Under the pieces are notes generated by a model. That model had not been told where the DNA came from, did no database searches, and saw nothing but the letters and a program-made list of their open reading frames with translations. This document shows positions 40,608 to 46,781 of a stretch of DNA of 64,000 nucleotides, piece after piece (position 1 is the stretch's first letter; the number at the start of each line of letters is the position of its first letter). The position numbers were made by a program, and so were the translations under genes. The stretch lies in assembly GCF_013149785.1 (NCBI RefSeq), contig NZ_JABEZU010000001.1:1426001-1490000 (forward strand), in the 5' to 3' direction. Origin of the DNA: Isoptericola halotolerans. Lineage in GTDB: Bacteria > Actinomycetota > Actinomycetes > Actinomycetales > Cellulomonadaceae.

Positions 40608-40767
40608 AATGGGAACTCCGGTCGAGATTCCCGGTACCTGCTTCTGCGGCCATGTCCGCCTGATGCACGGCTCACGTACCGGCCTCATCCTGCCCGACCT
40701 CCGCTGCCGCGCCTGGGTGCTCGACCACGAGTGCGACTGCCCCGACTACGTCCCTGAGGAGAACTGA
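40531..40767 (+). CDS. Small Cys/His protein, 78 residues
   Basis: GTG 40531 overlaps the ATPase stop. The N-terminal third (SHVPTGSHAPGEVPTFPP) is low complexity because the DNA carries the TTCCCAC repeats. The C-terminal part has C-F-C-G-H, then C and C-D-C (FCGHVRLMH...RCRAW...CDCPDY), a likely metal-binding cluster. No family is recognised. It could be a DNA-binding accessory or simply a gene overlapping the origin. Confidence 0.6.
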   Translation: MTTSHVPTGSHAPGEVPTFPPAYRQGMGTPVEIPGTCFCGHVRLMHGSRTGLILPDLRCRAWVLDHECDCPDYVPEEN

Positions 40768-40768
40768 A

Positions 40769-40930
40769 ATGCCCCAGCGTCACGACCCCGGCTTCAAGAA
40801 GGCGCGTCGCCGCGGAACCCGCCGCCCCGGCGTCATCAGCGCGGCGGCCACCGAAGACCTCGCCGTCAGCCTCGTAAACCGAGGCCTCGCCAATCGCGCA
40901 ATCCTCGAAGTCCCGACCCGGAAGGCCTGA
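40769..40930 (+). CDS. Basic 53-residue element protein
   Basis: ATG 40769 follows GAGGAGAAC. The N-terminus is strongly basic (FKKARRRGTRRPGV), followed by a short helical region (LAVSLVNRGLANRAIL). This suggests a nucleic-acid-binding peptide. It is packed in the operon with 3 nt to the next ATG. No family assignment. Confidence 0.6.
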   Translation: MPQRHDPGFKKARRRGTRRPGVISAAATEDLAVSLVNRGLANRAILEVPTRKA

Positions 40931-40933
40931 GCG

Positions 40934-41164
40934 ATGACCGACGACCTCGAAACCCGCGACGTACTCGCAATGATCGAAGCCAGCGCCACCGGCAACCACG
41001 ACATCCTCGCCGCGACCGTTGCGACGCTCGACGAGGCCGAGCTCCGACGCACTGTAGCCCGCCTATGCGCACTCGTAGACCTGCGGGGCAGGGTGGGGAC
41101 CGATCAGTCCTCGACGGCCGCCTGGTGCCACTTCCTGGCCCGCATGGAAGGTCTCGTGCTATGA
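40934..41164 (+). CDS. Acidic 76-residue element protein
   Basis: ATG 40934, 3 nt after the previous stop; its own TGA overlaps the next ATG (41161). It is predicted helical: MTDDLETRDVLAMIEASATGN and DEAELRRTVARLCALVDL. The arrangement is typical of small phage operon proteins. Function unknown. Confidence 0.6.
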   Translation: MTDDLETRDVLAMIEASATGNHDILAATVATLDEAELRRTVARLCALVDLRGRVGTDQSSTAAWCHFLARMEGLVL

Positions 41165-41340
41165 GGCGCTGGTGGCATCTGCGGACTCAGCCTGTGCCGG
41201 CGGACGACCTCAACGAACCAGGGCTCGGCCAGGTCCGTGTGCCAACCCGTGCCGACTACACAGGCGTTGACGAATACGCCTACGCCGATCCCGAAGCTGT
41301 CGACCAGTGGGACGAAAGGCGCTGGGCGGAATGGCGATAA
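41161..41340 (+). CDS. 59-residue element protein rich in Trp/Tyr/Asp
   Basis: ATG 41161 overlaps the preceding stop (ATGA). The sequence is aromatic and acidic (RADYTGVDEYAYADPEAVDQWDERRWAEW), without hydrophobic helix or known motif. It is the last gene of the coupled run before the capsid leader. Confidence 0.55.
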   Translation: MRRWWHLRTQPVPADDLNEPGLGQVRVPTRADYTGVDEYAYADPEAVDQWDERRWAEWR

Positions 41341-41633
41341 ATAGGCTAGGATGAGCCTCAAGGAAAGTTCGACAAGGGTAGTGACAAGGACGAGGACCCT
41401 GCGGGGCAAGTCCGATGATCTAAACCCGAGGATCGACCTTCTCCCAGGTGCACGGCCAGCGGTAGCCAACCCGCCCGCCTATCAGGCCCGTCCGCACGAA
41501 GCACGGCCAGCGGTCACGCCACTCTCGGCAATGTCGACGAGAGACCAGGTTCAATCCGTCCGCCTTGTTGCTCAGCGGCCTCCCACACACATCAGACGTG
41601 CCACTGTGCACGCTTTCGCCCCAGGAGGGCACC
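41341..41633 (+). promoter_or_regulatory. Non-coding leader of the capsid gene
   Basis: About 290 bp. TAGGCT (41342-41347) and TAGGAT (41347-41352) are good -10 candidates, so the capsid gene probably has its own promoter and a ~280-nt leader. GCACGGCCAGCGGT occurs twice (about 41450 and 41499). An open frame from 41351 overlaps the capsid start out of frame and is not convincing. Confidence 0.4.
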
Positions 41634-42809
41634 ATGAGTACTACTACACGCGCCACGCTCCTCAAGTCCGCGCAGGACACGGCAGCCAAGGCCAAGGCAG
41701 AGAACCGCGACCTCACTGAGTCCGAGGCTGCGCAGATCGAGAGCGCCGTGGCAGAGATCAAGGCGCTAGACGCCGAGGGTTCGAACGTCGCCGCGCTCGT
41801 GCAGTCGATCGGCGGCATGGACGGCTGGACGACCGACGCCAAGTCCGGCACCTCGAACCGCGACGGTTCGACCGGGGAGGCAGGAAGCATCAGCCTGCAC
41901 GGCCTCGCCGACCGCATCACCGCCGGCATGAAGGCGTACAGCCTGGGCCACGGCCGGACCAAGGGCCTTGTCCCCTCCGGCGAGACGGTGGTCGACCTGC
42001 CCCTCGTCAACCGCGACGCGATCAAGGGCGATGCTTCTCACGAGCGTCCGCCGCGCCTGATCGACGTCATCCCCGGCGCGGGCCGGTCCGCCCCGCACTA
42101 CAGCTTCCTCAAGCAGTCCGTCATCGCCTCGCCTGGTGGCGCGGGTGTCGTCGCTGCCGGTGCGGTCAAGCCGACCAAGAAGCTTGGCGTGGAGCGGGTC
42201 GACTCCCGCTTGCGTGTGGTCGCCGTTCTGTCCGAGGGCATCGACAAGTACCTCCTCGAAGATGCCAGCAGCCTGCGCACCTGGGTCGGTACCGAGCTGG
42301 CTGAGGCCGTTCAGACCGAGCTCGAGTCCCAGGTCCTCGCAGGAGACGGCACGGGAGAGAACTTCACCGGCCTGTCGACGATCACGGGTCACCAGACCCA
42401 GGCCTTCCAGACCGACCCGCTCGTGACCCTGCGGTACGGCCTCTCCGACCTTGAGACGCTGGGCATCACGCCCTCCTTCGTGGCGCTCTCAGCTGCGGAC
42501 TGGCTGACCATCCAGACCACGCGCAACACCGGCGGCGGCTTCGACGTCGGCGGCCCGATCGACACGACGGCCCGCACCGCGTGGGGTACCCAGGTCGTCG
42601 TGGTTCCCGGTCTCGCGGCTGGGACGGGCTGGGTCGTCGGTCAGGACTCGCTCACGCTGTCCACCGACAACCACGGTGTGCGCGTCGAGTGGGGCACGCC
42701 CGGTGACACGTTCACTCGGAACCAGCTCGTGGCACGTGTCGAAGGTCGCTTCAACCTCGACGTGCTGCGCCCCCACGGTCTCGTCGAGATGACGCTGACC
42801 GACGCCTAA
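41634..42809 (+). CDS. Phage major capsid protein, HK97 fold
   Basis: 391 residues from ATG 41634 (GGAGGG at 41624). The N-terminal ~100 residues form a charged helical delta/scaffold-like region (LLKSAQDTAAKAKAENRDLTES). The core has the HK97-family features VAVLSEGIDKYLLEDAS, LESQVLAGDGTGENFTGL and a late FNLDVLRPHGLV strand. No prohead protease, portal or terminase is encoded nearby, which is odd because delta domains are usually cleaved. It may assemble with helper-phage proteins. Confidence 0.9.
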   Translation: MSTTTRATLLKSAQDTAAKAKAENRDLTESEAAQIESAVAEIKALDAEGSNVAALVQSIGGMDGWTTDAKSGTSNRDGSTGEAGSISLHGLADRITAGMKAYSLGHGRTKGLVPSGETVVDLPLVNRDAIKGDASHERPPRLIDVIPGAGRSAPHYSFLKQSVIASPGGAGVVAAGAVKPTKKLGVERVDSRLRVVAVLSEGIDKYLLEDASSLRTWVGTELAEAVQTELESQVLAGDGTGENFTGLSTITGHQTQAFQTDPLVTLRYGLSDLETLGITPSFVALSAADWLTIQTTRNTGGGFDVGGPIDTTARTAWGTQVVVVPGLAAGTGWVVGQDSLTLSTDNHGVRVEWGTPGDTFTRNQLVARVEGRFNLDVLRPHGLVEMTLTDA

Positions 42810-42813
42810 GACT

Positions 42814-42892
42814 GCTGATCGGTGGAGGTTCGTGACAGTTCCGCCAGCCGATCAGCATCGCGTCCGGTCCTGCTTTCGAGCGGGACCGGACG
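42814..42892 (+). terminator. Two hairpins after the capsid gene
   Basis: GCTGATCGG (42814-42822) pairs with CCGATCAGC (42848-42856). CGTCCGGTCC (42861-42870) pairs with GGACCGGACG (42883-42892). The second is a plausible terminator for the capsid transcript, though no long T-run follows. Confidence 0.5.
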
Positions 42893-42990
42893 TGCCCCAC
42901 GGGTAGGGGGTCAAGATCGCTAGCCCCCTGACCTGCGGACAGTTGTTCCGGCAGTGATTCGTCTCTCTCTAAGGGGGGTACCCCCTCCAG

Positions 42991-43140
42991 ATGTCGAACG
43001 AAGACCTCACGAGTCTGCTGCAAGAAACGCTTGGGGACGCCCTTCTCCAACGCCCTCGGAGGAACCTGGACATGCCCAAGTCCGGACTCGCACCCTGGGA
43101 TTGCGTGCTGGAGGGGCGGCTACACCGAGTCGCTGAGTAG
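42991..43140 (+). CDS. Possible 49-residue ORF after capsid
   Basis: ATG 42991 opens a 49-residue frame (MSNEDLTSLLQETLGDALLQ...) ending at TAG 43140, overlapping the convergent gene by 21 nt. The ribosome site is weak. The start is helical and plausible, but no family is known. This is a low-confidence call. Confidence 0.25.
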   Translation: MSNEDLTSLLQETLGDALLQRPRRNLDMPKSGLAPWDCVLEGRLHRVAE

Positions 43141-43632
43141 ATCTCGCCGTAGGGAAGGAATGAAGTCCTGCATCCTCTCCGCCGCGTGATAGGTGGACCC
43201 CGAGCCGGCCGAGGGGAGCGCGTAGGACTGTCCGCCCTTGTATGAGAGCTCCACGGTGACGCGACCCGGCCACTTCACGTTTCCGAAGTGATCCGCCAGT
43301 GCGCTCACGCCCGTCTGTACCCCCAGCTGGACTAGGTCGGATCGGCGATGAGCGAGGGTGGTCCGGCTCACCTCCCCGCCGATCGTCTCGGCGACCACGG
43401 CGACGAGTAGCGACTTGGTGAAGATGAGTAGGTGGGCGGTGTGATCCTCATCGTGCTGGCCGGTCGCGTAGCCATCGGCGAACACGACCTCCTCTCCATC
43501 GACGAGGAGGGCGGCATCTCCGAGCGCCTTGCCATACCAGTCCGGCAAGTCTCCCTGAAGGTAGTTCGTCGGAAGCGTCCATCCCGCGACGACTCCCTCG
43601 TGGATCGGTCGCACCAAGTTGACCACGGACAT
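43120..43632 (-). CDS. Uncharacterised 170-residue cargo protein
   Basis: ATG 43632 has a perfect AGGAGG 5 nt upstream on the reverse strand. The pattern of alternating strands (EEVVFADGY, AHLLIFTKSLLVAVVAE, RVTVELSYKG) followed by a final helix (AAERMQDFIPSLRRDLL) looks like a PH-like small beta fold, but this is only a visual impression. It is the only reverse gene between the capsid and HTH genes, transcribed alone, as expected for lysogeny-expressed cargo. Confidence 0.65.
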   Translation of the reverse strand: MSVVNLVRPIHEGVVAGWTLPTNYLQGDLPDWYGKALGDAALLVDGEEVVFADGYATGQHDEDHTAHLLIFTKSLLVAVVAETIGGEVSRTTLAHRRSDLVQLGVQTGVSALADHFGNVKWPGRVTVELSYKGGQSYALPSAGSGSTYHAAERMQDFIPSLRRDLLSDSV

Positions 43633-43727
43633 CAAGACCTCCTACATCGCAAGTTCGTATCAGGCTAGGCCACGTACCCGGACGTGTGCCTGACGGGGCC
43701 ATGCCGGCCCCTGGCAGACTGCTCCGC

Positions 43728-43970
43728 GTGACGGCGAAGCGATTCCTTGACCTGAAGGCCGTGTCCGACGAGCTGGCGGTCACCAAGGCCCAGGTGTACA
43801 CGATCCTCAAGAACGGCGATCTGCCGGCGATCCAGGTCGGTCCGAAGAAGGTGTGGCGAATCGAGCGGACCAAGCTCGAGGAGTACATCGAGCGTCGGTA
43901 CGCCGCCACACGCGAGGCTGTCGAACGTGGAGACGTGCCGGACGAGGACCCTGAGGACCCCGAGGACTGA
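43728..43970 (+). CDS. HTH_17 / excisionase-type DNA-binding protein
   Basis: 80 residues from GTG 43728; ATG 43701 would add nine. The sequence RFLDLKAVSDELAVTKAQVYTILKNGDLPAIQVGPKKVWRI is the MerR-like excisionase (HTH_17) pattern, followed by an acidic tail (DEDPEDPED). CAGACT at 43715-43720 is 7 nt before the GTG, so it may be leaderless. It is the best candidate recombination directionality factor for the serine integrase. It could alternatively be a transcription factor. Confidence 0.85.
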   Translation: MTAKRFLDLKAVSDELAVTKAQVYTILKNGDLPAIQVGPKKVWRIERTKLEEYIERRYAATREAVERGDVPDEDPEDPED

Positions 43971-44209
43971 TGCCGTACCCGTCGCGTCCGGTGCTGGACG
44001 TGCTGCCGCAGTTCCGCGGTGACCTCAAGAACGGGTACAACCGCTTCCAGCTCGAACGGTTCGACGCGTTCGTCGCTGCGGAGTACATGGCGGGGCGGTC
44101 GTTGCGCGAGATCGGCGAGCTGACGGGGCGCACGCAGACGGCCGTTCGGCGCAGTCTCGACCGGACGGGGACCCCGCGGCGGGGCAGAGGAGCGCGCTCG
44201 TTGCGCTAG
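43970..44209 (+). CDS. Small helix-turn-helix protein
   Basis: 79 residues, the ATG sharing one base with the previous stop. FVAAEYMAGRSLREIGELTGRTQTAVRRSLDRTGTPRRGRGAR is a resolvase-type HTH with basic C-terminal arm. It is co-transcribed with the excisionase-like gene. Its stop TAG is part of the -10 box (TAGAGT) of the SOS-type promoter that follows. Confidence 0.8.
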   Translation: MPYPSRPVLDVLPQFRGDLKNGYNRFQLERFDAFVAAEYMAGRSLREIGELTGRTQTAVRRSLDRTGTPRRGRGARSLR

Positions 44210-44228
44210 AGTTCGAACATGCGTTCGA
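44207..44228 (+). promoter_or_regulatory. LexA (SOS) box overlapping a leaderless promoter
   Basis: TCGAAC-ATGC-GTTCGA at 44213-44228 is a perfect match to the actinobacterial SOS box TCGAAC-N4-GTTCGA. TAGAGT at 44207-44212 ends immediately before it, and an ATG at 44219 sits in its centre, at the expected start site of a leaderless transcript. LexA binding would directly occlude transcription start. I found no second copy in the window. Confidence 0.75.
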
Positions 44229-44332
44229 ACCGAGGCGCGGGTGCTGGACGAGGTATCGAGAGGGTCCCGCTGCGGGACTTCGCTACTGAGGTGCCCCCCG
44301 CAAGCGAGGCCGGAGCCGCCGACGCGTCCTGA
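44219..44332 (+). CDS. Putative SOS-induced 37-residue leaderless protein
   Basis: ATG 44219 lies 6 nt after TAGAGT, matching the leaderless start signature used by many genes here. The product begins MRSNRGAGAGRGIERVPLRD and ends TGA 44332, 7 nt before the next GTG. It is small and has an Arg/Gly-rich N-terminus. An antirepressor or induction peptide would fit the LexA box, but there is no homology evidence. Confidence 0.4.
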   Translation: MRSNRGAGAGRGIERVPLRDFATEVPPASEAGAADAS

Positions 44333-44339
44333 CGATCCC

Positions 44340-44501
44340 GTGCCCGTGACTGCCTGGGTCACCGACGGCAAGGGGCGAACGTTCGAAGCTACCGGCGAGG
44401 CTCTGGCGTGGACGCCCAAGGCCGTCTACGTGCGCTACATCGATCCTGGCGGCCGTGAGGGCTTCGCGTGGCCCTGGGCGTCGGCGGTCACGCGCCGGTA
44501 G
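44340..44501 (+). CDS. 53-residue element protein
   Basis: GTG 44340 gives MPVTAWVTDGKGRTF...YVRYIDPGGREGFAWPWASAVTRR. It reads like one small beta-rich domain. It follows the LexA-controlled small ORF by 7 nt and ends 80 nt before a strong terminator, so it probably belongs to the SOS transcript. Function unknown. Confidence 0.55.
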   Translation: MPVTAWVTDGKGRTFEATGEALAWTPKAVYVRYIDPGGREGFAWPWASAVTRR

Positions 44502-44580
44502 TTGGGCGGTGGGTTCACAGGCCTAATAGGTCTGTGTTACGTTACTAGCACCTACCCGGTCGCTTCGGTGGCCGGGCCCG

Positions 44581-44606
44581 GAGCCAGGCCCGACAGGGCC
44601 TGGCTC
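44581..44606 (+). terminator. Strong intrinsic terminator (bidirectional)
   Basis: GAGCCAGGCCC (44581-44591), loop GACA, GGGCCTGGCTC (44596-44606), then TTTGTCTCT. This is a perfect 11-bp stem with T-rich follow-up. It separates the forward SOS/HTH operon from the convergent NYN gene. Confidence 0.85.
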
Positions 44607-44614
44607 TTTGTCTC

Positions 44615-45298
44615 TCACTGCCAGGTGCCGGGCTTGCTGGTGGTGGACCCGTCAGGGAGCGTGACTGTCGAGGGGAACTGCGCACGGGCCAGTGTCTTGG
44701 GCCGAACTTCGCGGCGTTCTCGTGCGACCAGGGATGGCGCGCGGCCTTTGCGGGGGTTCGCGACGATGACGCGACGACCCATGCCTTCGAGGATTCGGAC
44801 TGCCTCCTGAAGGTCTGAATCGTCGCTCACGACCAGTGACGCCTCGTGGGCGTAGACGAAGTGGTCTCGTACGAGCCGCACAGCAAGGTTGACGTCCGAC
44901 CCCTTCTCCTCGGGTTTCTTGATCGTCGCAGTCGTTGCCGCACAGCACTTGCAGCCACGTGAAGCGCAGCACGTACAGCTCACGTTGGGCACGCGTGCCG
45001 ACGTGACGTCTCGCACCCGGAAGTGCCCCTCGAGCACCTCTACCCTCGGCGCGAGCGACTCAAGCGCACGCAAGTAGAACTGTTGGCGAGTTGGTGCGTG
45101 CGGATCATGGGGGAGCGCGGTGACCCGAGCTGTGCAATAGACGACTGCTTCGACCTCATGGTGTGGCAGCAGCAAGCGCGACCATTCAAGGACGTCGAGC
45201 CAGCGGTGCGGGGTCTTTCGAAGTGCCCCGTAGTAGAGGTTGAAGCCATCGATGTACACGCGCGCTGTAGGTCTGCTTCCGGCCATGCCCATGGACAT
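44615..45298 (-). CDS. NYN-domain (PIN-like) putative ribonuclease
   Basis: 227 residues. VYIDGFNLYYGAL (first acid), EKGSDVNLAVRLVRD and LVVSDDSDLQEAVRILEGMG are the NYN/LabA metal-site motifs. A Cys-rich insert with eight Cys in about 18 residues (CTCC..CKCC, residues 100-120) sits before the second motif and may bind metal. The start ATG 45298 lacks a clear ribosome site. NYN proteins are metal-dependent RNases. In a satellite this may be a defence or host-control gene, as inference. Confidence 0.85.
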   Translation of the reverse strand: MSMGMAGSRPTARVYIDGFNLYYGALRKTPHRWLDVLEWSRLLLPHHEVEAVVYCTARVTALPHDPHAPTRQQFYLRALESLAPRVEVLEGHFRVRDVTSARVPNVSCTCCASRGCKCCAATTATIKKPEEKGSDVNLAVRLVRDHFVYAHEASLVVSDDSDLQEAVRILEGMGRRVIVANPRKGRAPSLVARERREVRPKTLARAQFPSTVTLPDGSTTSKPGTWQ

Positions 45299-45310
45299 TA
45301 CTACTCATGG

Positions 45311-45342
45311 AACGCCCCCGGTCCAGACGGACCGGGGGCGTT
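45311..45342. terminator. 14-bp hairpin between NYN gene and XRE gene
   Basis: AACGCCCCCGGTCC (45311-45324) and GGACCGGGGGCGTT (45329-45342) pair perfectly with loop AGAC. It lies in the leader of the NYN gene and would attenuate transcription coming from the XRE genes upstream on the reverse strand. Confidence 0.75.
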
Positions 45343-45359
45343 CTTCGTGCGTATGAGGC

Positions 45360-45563
45360 TCAGGCAGCCTGCCCAGTGACGAGCTCCGGCACCGTCACCT
45401 CGAACTGGGCAGCGATGTCGGCGAGTAGGTCGGCCTCGAACGGCCGCTTGCCCGTCATCCGCTGTGACAACTCGTCAGGGCTGACACGGACGCACACGGC
45501 AAGCTCCGACTGCCGCACGTCGTGATGCCAGCACCACCAGCGGATGCCGTCGGAGGGAGTCAC
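45360..45563 (-). CDS. XRE-type HTH protein (67 residues)
   Basis: GTG 45563, two bases after the upstream stop. The HTH reads WHHDVRQSELAVCVRVSPDELSQRMTGKRPFEADLLADIAAQFEVTVPELV, a classical lambda-repressor-like fold. It is only a DNA-binding domain. It probably acts with the neighbouring XRE protein as lysogeny control for the element. The role is inferred from class and position. Confidence 0.8.
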   Translation of the reverse strand: MTPSDGIRWWCWHHDVRQSELAVCVRVSPDELSQRMTGKRPFEADLLADIAAQFEVTVPELVTGQAA

Positions 45564-45565
45564 GG

Positions 45566-45841
45566 TCAGCGAACCTCGACCGGCTCTGCCCACTCAGCTG
45601 GGAAGGGGAACAGGGCCGATGGCCGCGTGATGCCCAGGGCGCGAGCGGCGAGGATGATGTCGACCGTCGTCAGCAGGCGCGGGTTCCAGAGGTGGTTGCG
45701 GAAGGTAGACGGGTTGAGGCCCGCTGCTCGAGCGATGGCCGCCCGGGTCATCCCTCGCTCTTCGATCTCTCGGCTGATGTTCGCAGCGACGTTGTTCGCG
45801 AAGTCGCGGTAGCTCGGCTCGGGGTGCTGGGTGGTGGTCAT
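45566..45841 (-). CDS. XRE-family HTH regulator (91 residues)
   Basis: ATG 45841 with GAGGAG 5 nt upstream. The HTH region IEERGMTRAAIARAAGLNPSTFRNHLWNPRLLTTVDIILAARALGI is clear. Two XRE genes in tandem on the reverse strand are typical of phage-element immunity regions. A candidate repressor of the CTAGCA-containing early region, but no direct evidence. Confidence 0.82.
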   Translation of the reverse strand: MTTTQHPEPSYRDFANNVAANISREIEERGMTRAAIARAAGLNPSTFRNHLWNPRLLTTVDIILAARALGITRPSALFPFPAEWAEPVEVR

Positions 45842-45850
45842 GATGACTCC

Positions 45851-46300
45851 TCAGTCCTGCTGGATGTCGGCAAGTGAGGTGGCGAGACGCTGAAGTCCCT
45901 CAGCGAGGGCCATGATGTTCTCCGGCGTCTGAGCTTCCTCGGCGTCGTCGACATCGACGTACAGGGTGGCCACGCCCGCCTCGAGAGCTCCGGGCCGAAG
46001 CATGACCTCGGTCTGGGTGAGCACGGCGGAGGCGAACCCTGGCACGACGGCCGTGACGCTCAGGCTTCGCCTCCAGCCGTCCCCGTTCCCCCACCAGGAC
46101 CACGGCTCGGCGTCCTCGGCCCAGTCCGGTGCGGTGGCGTCCGGTGCCGGGAAGGTGGGGACCGCGCTCTGGACGAACTCCTCGGCCCTCACGGGGTCGT
46201 CGATGACGCTGACCACGCGACGAACCTCCTTCGGCTGATTGACGGGGTAGCGGTCGACGAGCGCCTTGCGGTCGGCGTCCGTGAAGGTGGTGGCGGTCAT
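45851..46300 (-). CDS. Uncharacterised 149-residue protein
   Basis: ATG 46300 with AAGGAG upstream; it overlaps the preceding gene by 4 nt. It is acidic with a Trp-rich centre (DAEPWSWWGNGDGWRRSL) and a C-terminal helix. It reads as a soluble protein with alternating strands. No named family is recognised. Part of a four-to-five gene reverse operon likely expressed in the integrated state. Confidence 0.65.
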   Translation of the reverse strand: MTATTFTDADRKALVDRYPVNQPKEVRRVVSVIDDPVRAEEFVQSAVPTFPAPDATAPDWAEDAEPWSWWGNGDGWRRSLSVTAVVPGFASAVLTQTEVMLRPGALEAGVATLYVDVDDAEEAQTPENIMALAEGLQRLATSLADIQQD

Positions 46301-46488
46301 GGTGTCTGCTCCTTCGAGATGCGTACTGCGGTGACTTCACCTGCACGGGCGACATGCGGGTGTCCCTCCAAGGTGCGGAGGATGTAGGGGTACGTCTCGT
46401 CATCGGTGACGACACGAACCTCAGCGAAGACCGGTGGTGCGCCCTCAAGCCGGAAGAGGACGAGTTCACCGACCTCGTGGCCTTCCAT
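46297..46488 (-). CDS. 63-residue protein of unknown function
   Basis: ATG 46488 lies 1 nt after the previous stop. MEGHEVGELVLFRLEGAPPVFAEVRVVTDDETYPYIL reads as a small beta-rich domain. Its stop overlaps the next ATG by 4 nt. Function not recognised. Confidence 0.55.
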   Translation of the reverse strand: MEGHEVGELVLFRLEGAPPVFAEVRVVTDDETYPYILRTLEGHPHVARAGEVTAVRISKEQTP

Positions 46489-46489
46489 G

Positions 46490-46696
46490 TCAGGCCTGCC
46501 CGATGCGGGCGCCGACCTTGGCGCGAGCACCTGCCCGCTCGCGGGAGTCGGCGAACGCGGCAAGCGCTATCGCTTCCTCGTGCTGTCCGTCGATGATCAG
46601 GCGGTCAACCTCGGCACGCATGTCGGCGACGACCTGGGTGGTACGAGCGGCGACGCGGTCGGCCTGGGTCCGGGTGACCTGGCTAGGGTTGTTCAT
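46490..46696 (-). CDS. 68-residue helical protein, first gene of the reverse operon
   Basis: ATG 46696 with GAGAGG upstream; GTG 46705 is an alternative. It is nearly all helix (VTRTQADRVAARTTQVVADMRAEVDRLI, then HEEAIALAAFADSRERAGARAK). Its promoter must lie within the ~85 bp next to attR. Function unknown. Confidence 0.55.
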   Translation of the reverse strand: MNNPSQVTRTQADRVAARTTQVVADMRAEVDRLIIDGQHEEAIALAAFADSRERAGARAKVGARIGQA

Positions 46697-46781
46697 GGCC
46701 TGCACCTCTCACTAGGTGTTGGTCGGCCCGTTCGGTGTTCCAGCACCGGGCGGGCGTCTGTTCTAGGAGTGTCACCTACTT

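Noticed and set aside
41548-41575. tRNA-like GGTTCAATCC in the capsid leader
   Set aside because: The flanking bases do not form a T-stem or acceptor stem, and no anticodon arm is present.
41351-41719. 122-codon frame before and overlapping the capsid gene
   Set aside because: Overlaps the capsid start out of frame, has Arg/Pro/Ala composition, and no protease or scaffold motif. Treated as leader sequence.
37321-46780. Element interpreted as a complete temperate phage
   Set aside because: No terminase, portal, tail, holin or lysin genes can be found in its 9.5 kb.
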